In this document: one piece after another, positions 1 to 7,064 of the stretch
How the letters are laid out: every line of letters begins with the position of its first letter
Position numbering within the stretch: the first letter of the stretch is position 1
Origin: Actinotalea alkalitolerans
Lineage (GTDB): Bacteria; Actinomycetota; Actinomycetes; Actinomycetales; Cellulomonadaceae
Length of the DNA: 42,873 nucleotides
NCBI RefSeq assembly: GCF_023369855.1
Contig: NZ_JAMBPP010000024.1
Span: forward strand, 1 to 42,873
Direction of reading: 5' to 3'
The notes under the pieces: model-generated
Databases searched by the model: none
What the model was told of the DNA's origin: nothing
What the model saw: only the letters and a program-made list of their open reading frames with translations
Program-made: the position numbers and the translations under genes

Positions 1-66
1 CTGCTCACCCGCCGGCTCGAGGTGCACGAGAAGACCGCCTGGATGCTGCGCAGCATGCTCGCCTGA
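1..66 (+). CDS. dps: Dps/ferritin-like DNA-protection protein, C-terminal fragment
   Basis: The window opens inside a reading frame that gives 21 residues ending in HEKTAWMLRSMLA and a TGA at 64-66. An EHEK-type motif followed by a Trp and an aliphatic/aromatic helix is typical of the last helix of Dps mini-ferritins, which oxidise and store iron and bind DNA under starvation or oxidative stress. Only this end is visible, so the ferroxidase site cannot be checked. Codon use fits the host. The assignment rests on a short C-terminal signature and is moderate. Confidence 0.6.
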   Translation: MLTRRLEVHEKTAWMLRSMLA

Positions 67-178
67 GCGGGCCGCCCGAGCACGCGTCCAGCCCTGGCGA
101 TGGACGAGCGACTCAAGGCGTGCCCGCCGAGGCACTGTTCGCGGGCGTGACCCCTCCCGGTCGCCCTGGGTCTGCCCA

Positions 179-210
179 CCGGTCGCCCCGGATGCCTAGC
201 ATCCGACCGG
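179..210. terminator. Two-part inverted repeat downstream of the dps-like gene
   Basis: Outer 7-base arms CCGGTCG (179-185) and CGACCGG (204-210) enclose inner arms GATGC (191-195) and GCATC (199-203) around a CTA loop. A 5-base bulge interrupts the left side only. In RNA this folds into a stem of up to 12 bp. It lies about 115 nt after the dps-like stop and has no T-tract, so it could be a non-canonical terminator or an operator-like palindrome. The rest of 67-355 shows no convincing gene. Confidence 0.35.
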
Positions 211-355
211 TGAGAGCCCTGACGACCACCCCGCACCAGCACGGACCGACGGCGAGCTGCCGCCACTCCCACGAGAGCCCGTCCGTCGGTCAGGTCCCCG
301 ACCCGCACGACGCCCATGCCCCCGGTGACCGGGTCGCGGCAGGCGTCATGGGCGC

Positions 356-1321
356 GTGCCAGACATGAGCGCCGCGCGGTCAGGAGTGGACGACGCGCGA
401 CTCTCGGAGCACCCACCGCCGCGCCACGTCCTGGCACACATCAGCGATCCGCACTTCGTCGGCGGGACGTCTCCCCTGCTCCACGGGGTGGTGGACAGCC
501 GGCGCCTCCTGATGAGGCTGCTCGCGCAGCTCGAGGGATCGGGGGTACCCCCTCAGGCCCTGGTGTTCACCGGCGACCTCGCTGACCTGGGCGAGGCCGA
601 CGCGTACCGGAGCCTGCGTGCCGCCGTGCAGCCCGCCGCCGACCGCATGGGAGCACAGGTCGTGTGGGTGATGGGCAACCACGACGACCGCGCGCAGGTA
701 CGGACCCAGCTGATGGGAGAGCAGGGCTCGGCCGAACCGATCGACCGCGTCGTGTGGCTGGACGGGCTGCGGGTCGTCGTCCTGGACACCAGCGTGCCGG
801 GAAGCCACCATGGCGAGCTCACCACGTCCCAGCTGTCCTGGCTGCGGGGTGTCCTGGCCCGGGCCGCGCCCGAGGGCACGATCCTGGCCATGCACCACCC
901 ACCGGTCCCCTGCCTGCAGGACGGCGCGGTCGCGGTCGAGCTGCGCGGGCAGGCGCCCCTGGCGGCCGTCCTGCGCGGCACCGACGTCCGTTCGATCCTC
1001 GCCGGCCACCTGCACTTCTCCACGAGCGCCACCTTCGCCGGGATACCGGTCTCGGTCGCCGGCTCGACGTGCTACACGCAGGACCTGATGACCCCTCGAC
1101 GCGGCACACGGGGCAGGGACGGCGGGCAGGGCTTCCACCTCGTGCATGTCTACGACGAGACGATCATGCACTCGATGGTCCCGCTCGGGCGTCATCAGAC
1201 GGTCGGGGCGAGCGACGTCAGCCCCTCGGAGCAGTACCCCGACCTGAGGGTGCCGTCGGACCCCTCGCCATCCGACGATCGGGTCCGCACCCCCGCACGC
1301 GAGGTGTCCACCGTCGGGTAG
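356..1321 (+). CDS. Calcineurin-like metallophosphoesterase (CpdA / cyclic-nucleotide phosphodiesterase type)
   Basis: The 321-residue product has the full dimetal phosphoesterase signature in order: D31-x-H33 (HISDPHF), G-D74 (FTGDLAD), GNHD (107-110), a His in AMHHPP, and GHLH near residue 220. This arrangement is that of the class III cyclic-nucleotide phosphodiesterases such as CpdA and Mycobacterium Rv0805, which hydrolyse cAMP/cGMP or other phosphodiesters. Substrate cannot be read from the sequence. No signal peptide is visible, so it is probably cytosolic. Start is GTG at 356 or ATG at 365; neither has a clear Shine-Dalgarno site, and the DxH motif lies well inside either. The C-terminal 50 residues are polar and probably disordered. 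The gene stands alone and converges on htpX. Confidence 0.85.
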   Translation: MPDMSAARSGVDDARLSEHPPPRHVLAHISDPHFVGGTSPLLHGVVDSRRLLMRLLAQLEGSGVPPQALVFTGDLADLGEADAYRSLRAAVQPAADRMGAQVVWVMGNHDDRAQVRTQLMGEQGSAEPIDRVVWLDGLRVVVLDTSVPGSHHGELTTSQLSWLRGVLARAAPEGTILAMHHPPVPCLQDGAVAVELRGQAPLAAVLRGTDVRSILAGHLHFSTSATFAGIPVSVAGSTCYTQDLMTPRRGTRGRDGGQGFHLVHVYDETIMHSMVPLGRHQTVGASDVSPSEQYPDLRVPSDPSPSDDRVRTPAREVSTVG

Positions 1322-1392
1322 CCAGCGGCTCGACCGTGCACACCGCACGGGGGCCACCGCCCAGGTGCGGCGTCGTGCGCGCCCGCGAGGTC

Positions 1393-1419
1393 CCGTCCGC
1401 TCAGCTCAGTAGCGGACGG
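1393..1419 (-). terminator. Perfect 9-bp hairpin spanning the htpX stop codon
   Basis: CCGTCCGCT (1393-1401) and AGCGGACGG (1411-1419) are exact inverted repeats with a 9-base loop. The htpX stop TGA (1406-1408 on the + strand) lies in that loop. A smaller hairpin, CCGTGC-ACACC-GCACGG at 1334-1350, lies further downstream for htpX and just after the phosphoesterase stop. Neither has a T-tract. Together they could form a bidirectional terminator region between the convergent genes. Confidence 0.4.
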
Positions 1420-2281
1420 TGCCGCCCTGGCTTCCGCCCATCGCCTCGAGGCGGCGGATCCGCTCGGCCATCGGGGGGTGGGTCGCGAACAGCTTGGCCA
1501 TCCCGGCCCCACGGAACGGGTTGGCGATCATCAGGTGCGAGACGTCGACCAGGTCCCGGTTGGCCGGCAGGGGCGCACGCTGGGTGCCCCGCTCGAGCTT
1601 GGCCAGGGCCGACGCCAGGGCGTGGGGGTCGCCCGTCAGCCGGGCCCCGTCCTCGTCGGCGTCGAACTCCCGGGTGCGACTGATCGCGAGCTGGATCACC
1701 ATGGCGGCCATCGGGGCGAGCAGGGCCATCGCGATCATCGCGAGCGGGTTGCCGCCCCGCTCACGCCCCCCGCCGAAGAACATCAGGAACTGGGCGAAGG
1801 CCGTGATGATGCCGGCGAAGGCCGCCGCGACCGACGAGGTCAGGATGTCGCGGTTGTAGACGTGCATGAGCTCGTGCCCCAGGACCCCGCGCAGCTCTCG
1901 CTCGTCGAGGAGGTCCAGGATGCCCTCGGTGCAGCAGACGGCGGCGTTGCGCGGGTTGCGGCCGGTCGCGAACGCGTTCGGCGCCTGGGTGGGGGACACG
2001 TAGAGCCGTGGCATCGGCTGGCGCGCCGTGGTCGAGAGCTCACGGACGATGCGGTACATCGCCGGCTGCTCGATCTCGCTGACCGGTCGCGCGTGCATCG
2101 CGCGGATCGCGATCTTGTCCGAGTTCCAGTAGCCGTAGGCGGTGCCCAGCACACCCATCCCGGCAAAGACCCACAGGAAGCTGCCGCCGTCGACCAGTGC
2201 CCCGATCCCCAGCACCACCGCCCACATCAGGCCGAACAGGCCCGCCGTCTTGAGGCCGTTGAAGTGCCGTCGACCCGTCAC
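1406..2281 (-). CDS. htpX: HtpX-type membrane zinc metalloprotease (M48)
   Basis: The product is 291 residues, the usual HtpX length. Hydrophobic segments lie near residues 12-50, 150-170 and 180-200. The zinc site is HELMH (136-140), and E205 in SRTREFDAD is the likely third ligand. HtpX degrades damaged or misassembled membrane proteins with its active site facing the cytosol. The start is GTG at 2281: AGGGAG lies about 8 nt upstream and the product then begins like actinobacterial HtpX (HFNGLKT). The frame stays open further upstream to 2482, but that part is not HtpX-like. The stop sits in the loop of a hairpin. The gene lies downstream of fprA on the same strand, with 80 nt between them. 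Confidence 0.93.
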   Translation of the reverse strand: MTGRRHFNGLKTAGLFGLMWAVVLGIGALVDGGSFLWVFAGMGVLGTAYGYWNSDKIAIRAMHARPVSEIEQPAMYRIVRELSTTARQPMPRLYVSPTQAPNAFATGRNPRNAAVCCTEGILDLLDERELRGVLGHELMHVYNRDILTSSVAAAFAGIITAFAQFLMFFGGGRERGGNPLAMIAMALLAPMAAMVIQLAISRTREFDADEDGARLTGDPHALASALAKLERGTQRAPLPANRDLVDVSHLMIANPFRGAGMAKLFATHPPMAERIRRLEAMGGSQGGTVRY

Positions 2282-2361
2282 CGCTGCGCTCCCTGTCGTC
2301 GATGTGCTGCTCCCTGCACAACGCTGCAGCGCCTCGACCCGTTCCCGCCCGTCGGGCGGTG

Positions 2362-3723
2362 TCAGACCTCGCCGCGGATCACGGCGAGCATGTCCTCGCG
2401 GGGGACCACCTTGATCCGCTGACGGCCGTGGGGCTCGCCCAGCGACTGCTCGTAGGCGTCCAGCAGCATCCAGCCCGACCACTCGACGAACCCGACGCCG
2501 CGGCCGGTGAGGAAGTCGGTCACGCCCTCGACCTCGCGGACCGGGGCGGGCTCGAGCCCCTCGACGTCCGAGACCAGGTGCCGGATCGTCTCCGACGCGT
2601 CGGACTTGGTGTGCCCGATCAGGCCCACCGGCCCGCGCTTGATCCAGCCCGTGGTGTACACACCCTGCAGGATCTCGCCGTCGGGCTGGACCACACGGCC
2701 CTCCCGGTTGGGGATGACCCCCTCGACCTCGTCGAACGGGATGCCCGCGAGCGGCGACCCGAAGTACCCCACGGCGCGATACACCGCCTCGACCGGCCAG
2801 TCGTGCATCTGACCCGTCCCGGCGACCGTGCCGTCACCCGTCAGGACCGTGCGCTCGGTCCGCAGGCCCGTCACGGCGTCCTCGCCGAGCACCTCGACCG
2901 GGCGCTGCAGGAAGTGCAGGTGGATGCGGCGGCTCGCCGTGAGCTCCTCGGGGTCCTTGAGGGTCCAGTCGGTGAGGGTCTTGACCACCTGCTTGGTCTG
3001 GTTCGAGGAGTGGATGGCGGCCATCGAGCCCTCGTCGAAGTCGAAGTCCTCGGGGTAGACGATGACGTCGACGTCGGGCACGTGGCCGAGCTCACGCAGC
3101 TCGAGCGGGGAGAACTTCACCTGGGCCGGTCCCCGCCGGGCGAAGATGTGGACGTCGGTCACCGGGTTGGCGAGCAGCCCCTGGTGGACGTTGTCGGGGA
3201 TCTCGGTGGGGAGCAGGTCCTGGGGGTGCTTGGCGAGCATCCGGGCGACGTCCAGGGCGACGTTCCCCGCCCCCACGACGGCGACGTTGCGGGCCTCGAG
3301 CGGCCAGGTGCGCGGGACGTCGGGGTGACCGTCGTACCAGGAGACGAAGTCCGCGGCGCCGAAGGAGCCCTTCTTCTCGATCCCCGGGATCCGCAGGTCG
3401 GCGTCACGGATCGACCCGGTCGAGAAGATCACCGCGTCGTAGAAGCGCCGCAGGTCGTCCAGGTCCAGGTCGGTCCCGTAGTCGACGTTGCTGAGCAGGC
3501 GGATGTCTCCCCGGTCGAGGATCTTGTGCAGCGCGACGATGATCTGCTTGATCCGCGGGTGGTCCGGGGCGACCCCGTACCGCACCAGGCCGAACGGGGC
3601 GGGCAGCCGCTCGAAGAGATCGATCGACACCTCGACCTCCGACTTGGACAGGATGTCGGCCGCGTAGATGCCGGCCGGACCGGCACCGACGATCGCGACG
3701 CGCAGGGGACTCGTGCTGCTCAC
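2362..3723 (-). CDS. fprA: Ferredoxin/adrenodoxin-type NADP+ reductase (FprA family)
   Basis: The 453-residue flavoprotein has an N-terminal FAD-binding GAGPAG (13-18), followed by the [14 protein letters not shown] block diagnostic of adrenodoxin-reductase-like enzymes. A second dinucleotide site, [15 protein letters not shown] (around 150-165), binds [18 protein letters not shown] and [11 protein letters not shown] near the C-terminus complete the family pattern. It moves electrons between NADPH and ferredoxins, for example to P450s or Fe-S assembly. Length matches Mycobacterium FprA. The start is GTG at 3723 with a GGAAGG about 12 nt upstream; the GAGPAG position fits. It is divergent from rarD. 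Which ferredoxin it serves is not visible here. Confidence 0.92.
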   Translation of the reverse strand: MSSTSPLRVAIVGAGPAGIYAADILSKSEVEVSIDLFERLPAPFGLVRYGVAPDHPRIKQIIVALHKILDRGDIRLLSNVDYGTDLDLDDLRRFYDAVIFSTGSIRDADLRIPGIEKKGSFGAADFVSWYDGHPDVPRTWPLEARNVAVVGAGNVALDVARMLAKHPQDLLPTEIPDNVHQGLLANPVTDVHIFARRGPAQVKFSPLELRELGHVPDVDVIVYPEDFDFDEGSMAAIHSSNQTKQVVKTLTDWTLKDPEELTASRRIHLHFLQRPVEVLGEDAVTGLRTERTVLTGDGTVAGTGQMHDWPVEAVYRAVGYFGSPLAGIPFDEVEGVIPNREGRVVQPDGEILQGVYTTGWIKRGPVGLIGHTKSDASETIRHLVSDVEGLEPAPVREVEGVTDFLTGRGVGFVEWSGWMLLDAYEQSLGEPHGRQRIKVVPREDMLAVIRGEV

Positions 3724-3800
3724 GGGAGGAGAACGCCTTCCAGGGGAGGGAGCGCCGTGGGGCGTGGCAGGGCCACACGCAGCGCCAGGACTCTGCGCCC

Positions 3801-3832
3801 AGTGTAGGCGCGCGAGGGGCTCGCTCAGGCAA
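3801..3832 (-). promoter_or_regulatory. Possible fprA promoter
   Basis: On the minus strand TACACT (3801-3806) is a good actinobacterial -10 box. TTGCCT (3827-3832) resembles a -35 box, but the spacer is 20 nt, longer than ideal. The inferred start site would leave a leader of about 70 nt before fprA. Read by eye only. Confidence 0.3.
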
Positions 3833-3890
3833 CGAACGAGTCATGGGACGACGCGCCTCGTGGTCGATGCCCCCTCTGTCCGGGAGGGCG

Positions 3891-3896
3891 TACGTT
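3891..3896 (+). promoter_or_regulatory. -10-like TACGTT 6 nt before the rarD start (possible leaderless mRNA)
   Basis: TACGTT fits TANNNT and is followed by six bases and then GTG at 3903, so transcription would begin at or next to the start codon. No properly spaced Shine-Dalgarno site is present; the nearest GGGAGGG is 14 nt upstream. Leaderless genes with this geometry are common in actinobacteria. No matching -35 was seen. Confidence 0.35.
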
Positions 3897-3902
3897 CACC
3901 TC

Positions 3903-4874
3903 GTGCAGCCTCCCGTCCCCGTCCCGCCCCCGGGTCCGCGCCCCTTGCCCCCGGCACGTGCCGCCGTGGCGCCCACGAGCCGCAGCGGGCTGGCCCTGGG
4001 GCTCGGCGCCTACCTGCTCTGGGGGTTCCTGCCGCTGTACTTCCCGCTCCTCTCCCCCGCGGGACCGGTCGAGATCATCGCCCACCGGGTGGTGTGGTCC
4101 TTGCTGTTCTGCGTGGTGATCCTGCTGGTCACCCGCCAGTGGGGCCTGTTCACCCGGGTCGTACGGAACCGCCGGATGCTCGGCACCCTCGCCCTGGCCG
4201 GGATGCTGGTCGCGGTCAACTGGTTGGTGTTCGTCTACGGCGTGCTGAGCGGGCACACGGTCGACACGGCCCTCGGGTACTACATCAACCCGCTGGTCAC
4301 CGTGGGTATCGCCGTGCTCGCCCTGGGTGAACGGCTGCGGGCCGCGCAGTGGGTCGCGCTCGGCACCGGTGCGGTGGCCGTGGTGGTGATCACCGTGGGG
4401 GTCGGACGGCTGCCGTGGATCGCCCTGACCCTGGCGGGCACCTTCGGGGCCTACGGGCTGATCAAGAACCGGGTGGGGCGCACCGTCCCCGCGGTGGCCA
4501 GCCTGGCCGTGGAGACCGCGGTGCTGAGCCCCGTCGCGCTGGGCTACCTGCTCTGGCTCGGCGCGGCCGGCACCGCAGCCTTCGGGACCAACGGCACGCC
4601 TCACGTGCTCGCCCTGGTCGCCTCGGGCGTCATCACAGCCGTCCCGCTGCTGCTCTTCGGCGGCGCGGCCCGGCGTCTTCCCCTCAGCGTGGTCGGCATG
4701 CTCCAGTACCTCGCACCGACCCTGCAGTTCGCCATCGGGGTGCTGGTCTTCGCCGAGCAGATGCCCGCAGCACGCTGGTGGGGCTTCGCCCTGGTGTGGG
4801 TCGCACTGGTGATCCTGACCACCGACGGCCTGCGTGCCGGGCGGGCCGACCGGCTGGCGCGGCGCGCGGCCTGA
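3903..4874 (+). CDS. rarD: RarD-type EamA-family permease
   Basis: The product has about ten hydrophobic helices in two EamA-like halves. The first helix contains the LLWGFLPLYFPLL block typical of RarD, and GYYINPLVTV and YLAPTLQFAIGV are further RarD-like stretches. RarD proteins are inner-membrane drug/metabolite transporters linked to chloramphenicol sensitivity in other bacteria; the physiological substrate is unknown. I chose GTG 3903 (323 aa) because of a TACGTT box six bases upstream; ATG 3843 would add 20 residues. A Pro-rich N-terminal stretch of about 25 residues precedes the first helix. The gene converges on the RDD-FHA gene with only 15 nt between stops. Confidence 0.88.
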   Translation: MQPPVPVPPPGPRPLPPARAAVAPTSRSGLALGLGAYLLWGFLPLYFPLLSPAGPVEIIAHRVVWSLLFCVVILLVTRQWGLFTRVVRNRRMLGTLALAGMLVAVNWLVFVYGVLSGHTVDTALGYYINPLVTVGIAVLALGERLRAAQWVALGTGAVAVVVITVGVGRLPWIALTLAGTFGAYGLIKNRVGRTVPAVASLAVETAVLSPVALGYLLWLGAAGTAAFGTNGTPHVLALVASGVITAVPLLLFGGAARRLPLSVVGMLQYLAPTLQFAIGVLVFAEQMPAARWWGFALVWVALVILTTDGLRAGRADRLARRAA

Positions 4875-4889
4875 GGCGCCCGGGACAGG

Positions 4890-6170
4890 TCAGTCGTGCC
4901 CGACGGTGAACCAGAAGTCGCCGAAGGCCACGGTCGCCCCCACCGGCACCCGGACCTGCTGGTCCGGTGCGCACAGGATCTGCTGACCGTCGGGCAGCGT
5001 CACCACCGTCCCGTTGGTCGAGCTGCGGTCGCGCAGCCACACGCCCTGCCGGTCGACGCCCGCCACCAGGTGCGTCTTGGAGACCGACCTTCCCGGGTCG
5101 GGGACCTGGAGGAGCCCCCCAGGGGCCGACTCCCCCACCCGCGGGGCCGGGTTGCGGCCGACCAGCAGGGTCCGCTCGAGGACGAGCCGGCTCCCGTCCC
5201 ACAGGTCGAGGGTCGCGCTGGGGTCCACCGGCCCGATCGAGGCACCCTGCACCACGGGGACGCGCCGGCGGGCGGCCGACGTCAGCTGGGTGGCCTCGAC
5301 GTCCTCGGGCAGGTCGGGGTACCTGTCCGCGGGACGCCGCGCACGGGGTGCCGGCGGTGCTGGCAGCACGGGCGGACGAGGCGGTGCAGGCGGTGCGGGA
5401 GGTGCCGCAGGTGCGACATCGTCCGGTCTCGGGGCGGGCCGCTCGTCCCCGAGCGCCCGGCCCGGCTCGTGAGGGTCGACCGACCCCGGCACGGTGGAGA
5501 TGAGCTGGTCGCCGACCCCCGCCACCGGGCCGGTGCGCGGTACTGCCGCACCCGGTGCAGACGTGGCCGGCGAGGGTGCGGGCCCCACCGACGAGAGGGG
5601 TCCACCCGGTGCTCGCCCCGCTCCCTGGAGCAGGCTGTCCAGTCGGCGTGAGGCCTCGGGCGCCCCGATCCCGGGCCCGCCGACGGACGGGTCACGGCCC
5701 AGTGCGACGTCGAAGACGACCGTGCCGGCAGCCTTGTCGTGCCATCCCTGGCGCCGCCCGCTGCGGTCGAAGAACGGTGAGACGTGCACCACGAGCTGTC
5801 CCACCCCCAGCACCATGGTCCCGGCCGCCACCACGAGCAGGCGGATCAGCATCCGGCCCATGCCCACCGGACGCCCGTCGTCCGCCGAGAGCGAGCGCAG
5901 CCCGACCGCGCGCTTGCCCACCGTCCATCCCCGGGTCCCCTGGTACCACCACTGGAACACACCGAGCCCCAGGAGCAGCAGGGAGCCCACGGTGAGCAGC
6001 ACCAGGTCCGGGGCGGCCGGCCCGGTGACCCCCGACCCGAACGACCCGAGCACCGGCACCAGGCTCGCGACGACCAGCGCCCCGCCCAGGAGCAGGTACG
6101 CCACCTGGTCGATCAGGAACGCGAGCAGGCGCTTGCCCATGCTCGCGGGGACGGCTCCAGGCGTCGGCAT
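4890..6170 (-). CDS. RDD-domain membrane protein with C-terminal FHA domain
   Basis: The N-terminal part (about residues 5-160) is an RDD domain: three hydrophobic helices, a first helix opening KRLLAFLIDQ, and GWTVGKRAVGLR and the RRQGWHDKAAGT block typical of the family. A Pro/Ala-rich linker of about 150 residues follows. The C-terminal 110 residues form an FHA domain with GR, SKTHL and SSTNG motifs, which binds phosphothreonine. The membrane-anchored FHA suggests docking to a phosphorylated partner, and the kinase encoded upstream in the same direction is the obvious candidate (inference). ATG 6170 (426 aa) is preferred because AAGGAAG lies 13 nt upstream; the open frame extends to 6287. 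It is the last gene of the signalling cluster. Confidence 0.85.
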   Translation of the reverse strand: MPTPGAVPASMGKRLLAFLIDQVAYLLLGGALVVASLVPVLGSFGSGVTGPAAPDLVLLTVGSLLLLGLGVFQWWYQGTRGWTVGKRAVGLRSLSADDGRPVGMGRMLIRLLVVAAGTMVLGVGQLVVHVSPFFDRSGRRQGWHDKAAGTVVFDVALGRDPSVGGPGIGAPEASRRLDSLLQGAGRAPGGPLSSVGPAPSPATSAPGAAVPRTGPVAGVGDQLISTVPGSVDPHEPGRALGDERPAPRPDDVAPAAPPAPPAPPRPPVLPAPPAPRARRPADRYPDLPEDVEATQLTSAARRRVPVVQGASIGPVDPSATLDLWDGSRLVLERTLLVGRNPAPRVGESAPGGLLQVPDPGRSVSKTHLVAGVDRQGVWLRDRSSTNGTVVTLPDGQQILCAPDQQVRVPVGATVAFGDFWFTVGHD

Positions 6171-6308
6171 CCAGGTCTCGTCGCTTCCTTGTCGGACCGG
6201 CCGCCGGTGAGGGCGTGCGGTCGGGGTCGTCGCAGGGCCAGTGTCCCTCACTCTGGCATCGGCATCCGGGGGGTAGGACCTGAACACCCGCTCGCGCCCG
6301 CGCGGCGA

Positions 6309-7037
6309 TCAGCCGACCAGCCGGGCGGTGCGGAACAGCTCGTCGAGCTCACCCGAGGCGAAGGACCCGACAGGACCCGAGACGGACAGCATGGCCAGCG
6401 TGCCGTCGCCGAGCTCGACCGCGAGCATGACCTCACGCACCCCGGAGACCTCGCTCACCCCGTCCACGTGGTCGGCGCGGCCGTCCCACACGACCTCGTC
6501 GGTGCTCTCCCACGGCCCGACCACCGAGGCGAGCCCCCCGTGCGTCCCCGGGGCGGCGGTCATCACCGTCACCACCACCCCGCCCCGCGCGACGGCGCCC
6601 CAGGCGCCGTCGATCACCGTGCCCGAGGCCGCCGCGGTCTCACGCAACAGGTCGAAGGTCGTCGAGGGTGCCATCTCCCACGGTTCGAGCCCCGCGGGCA
6701 GCGTGAGGTCGAACGGGCCGAGGATCGTCCCGACGGACGCCGGTGGCGAGTCCTCGGACCGGTCCACCGCCGACGCCACACCGGCCGCCGTCCCCATCCC
6801 CGCGGCCAGGGCCAGGACAGCCGCACCGCCCATCAGGGCATGGGCACGCGCACGGGAGGTCGCGCGCCAGCGAGCAGCCAGCCGGCTGCACCACCCGACG
6901 ACGGTCGCCCATCGCGCCACCAGGGCCGCCGCGCCGCGAGCGAGGACGCCCCGCCCCCGGGCAGAGGCCGGCAGCCGGGCACCCGTCCCACCCCGAGCAG
7001 TGCGCCGCACCCCCGTGGTGGTCGGCGACGACGTCAT
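6309..7037 (-). CDS. Unknown membrane-anchored protein
   Basis: The 242-residue product has a basic, Ala/Arg-rich N-terminus (about 65 residues), one transmembrane segment near 68-90, and an extracytoplasmic domain of about 140 residues with alternating strands and helices ending in GELDELFRTARLVG. That domain loosely recalls Mog1/PsbP-like lipoprotein folds of actinobacteria (LpqN/LpqT type), but I cannot assign it. No cysteine is present. There is no Shine-Dalgarno site; TACCGT followed by six bases precedes the ATG, so the gene may also have its own leaderless transcript. It lies 27 nt after the transglutaminase-fold gene and before the RDD-FHA gene. A role in the cell-envelope cluster is inferred from position only. 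Confidence 0.7.
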   Translation of the reverse strand: MTSSPTTTGVRRTARGGTGARLPASARGRGVLARGAAALVARWATVVGWCSRLAARWRATSRARAHALMGGAAVLALAAGMGTAAGVASAVDRSEDSPPASVGTILGPFDLTLPAGLEPWEMAPSTTFDLLRETAAASGTVIDGAWGAVARGGVVVTVMTAAPGTHGGLASVVGPWESTDEVVWDGRADHVDGVSEVSGVREVMLAVELGDGTLAMLSVSGPVGSFASGELDELFRTARLVG

Positions 7038-7064
7038 ACGGTCACGGTAGTGCCGACGGGTGGC

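Noticed and set aside
120-585. Small plus-strand frames at 120-368 and 316-585
   Set aside because: No ribosome site, no recognisable domain, Pro/Arg/His-rich composition, and the second overlaps the phosphoesterase gene in another frame.
2282-2482. Upstream start for htpX at 2482
   Set aside because: The extra 67 residues are not HtpX-like and overlap fprA; GTG 2281 has a good ribosome site.
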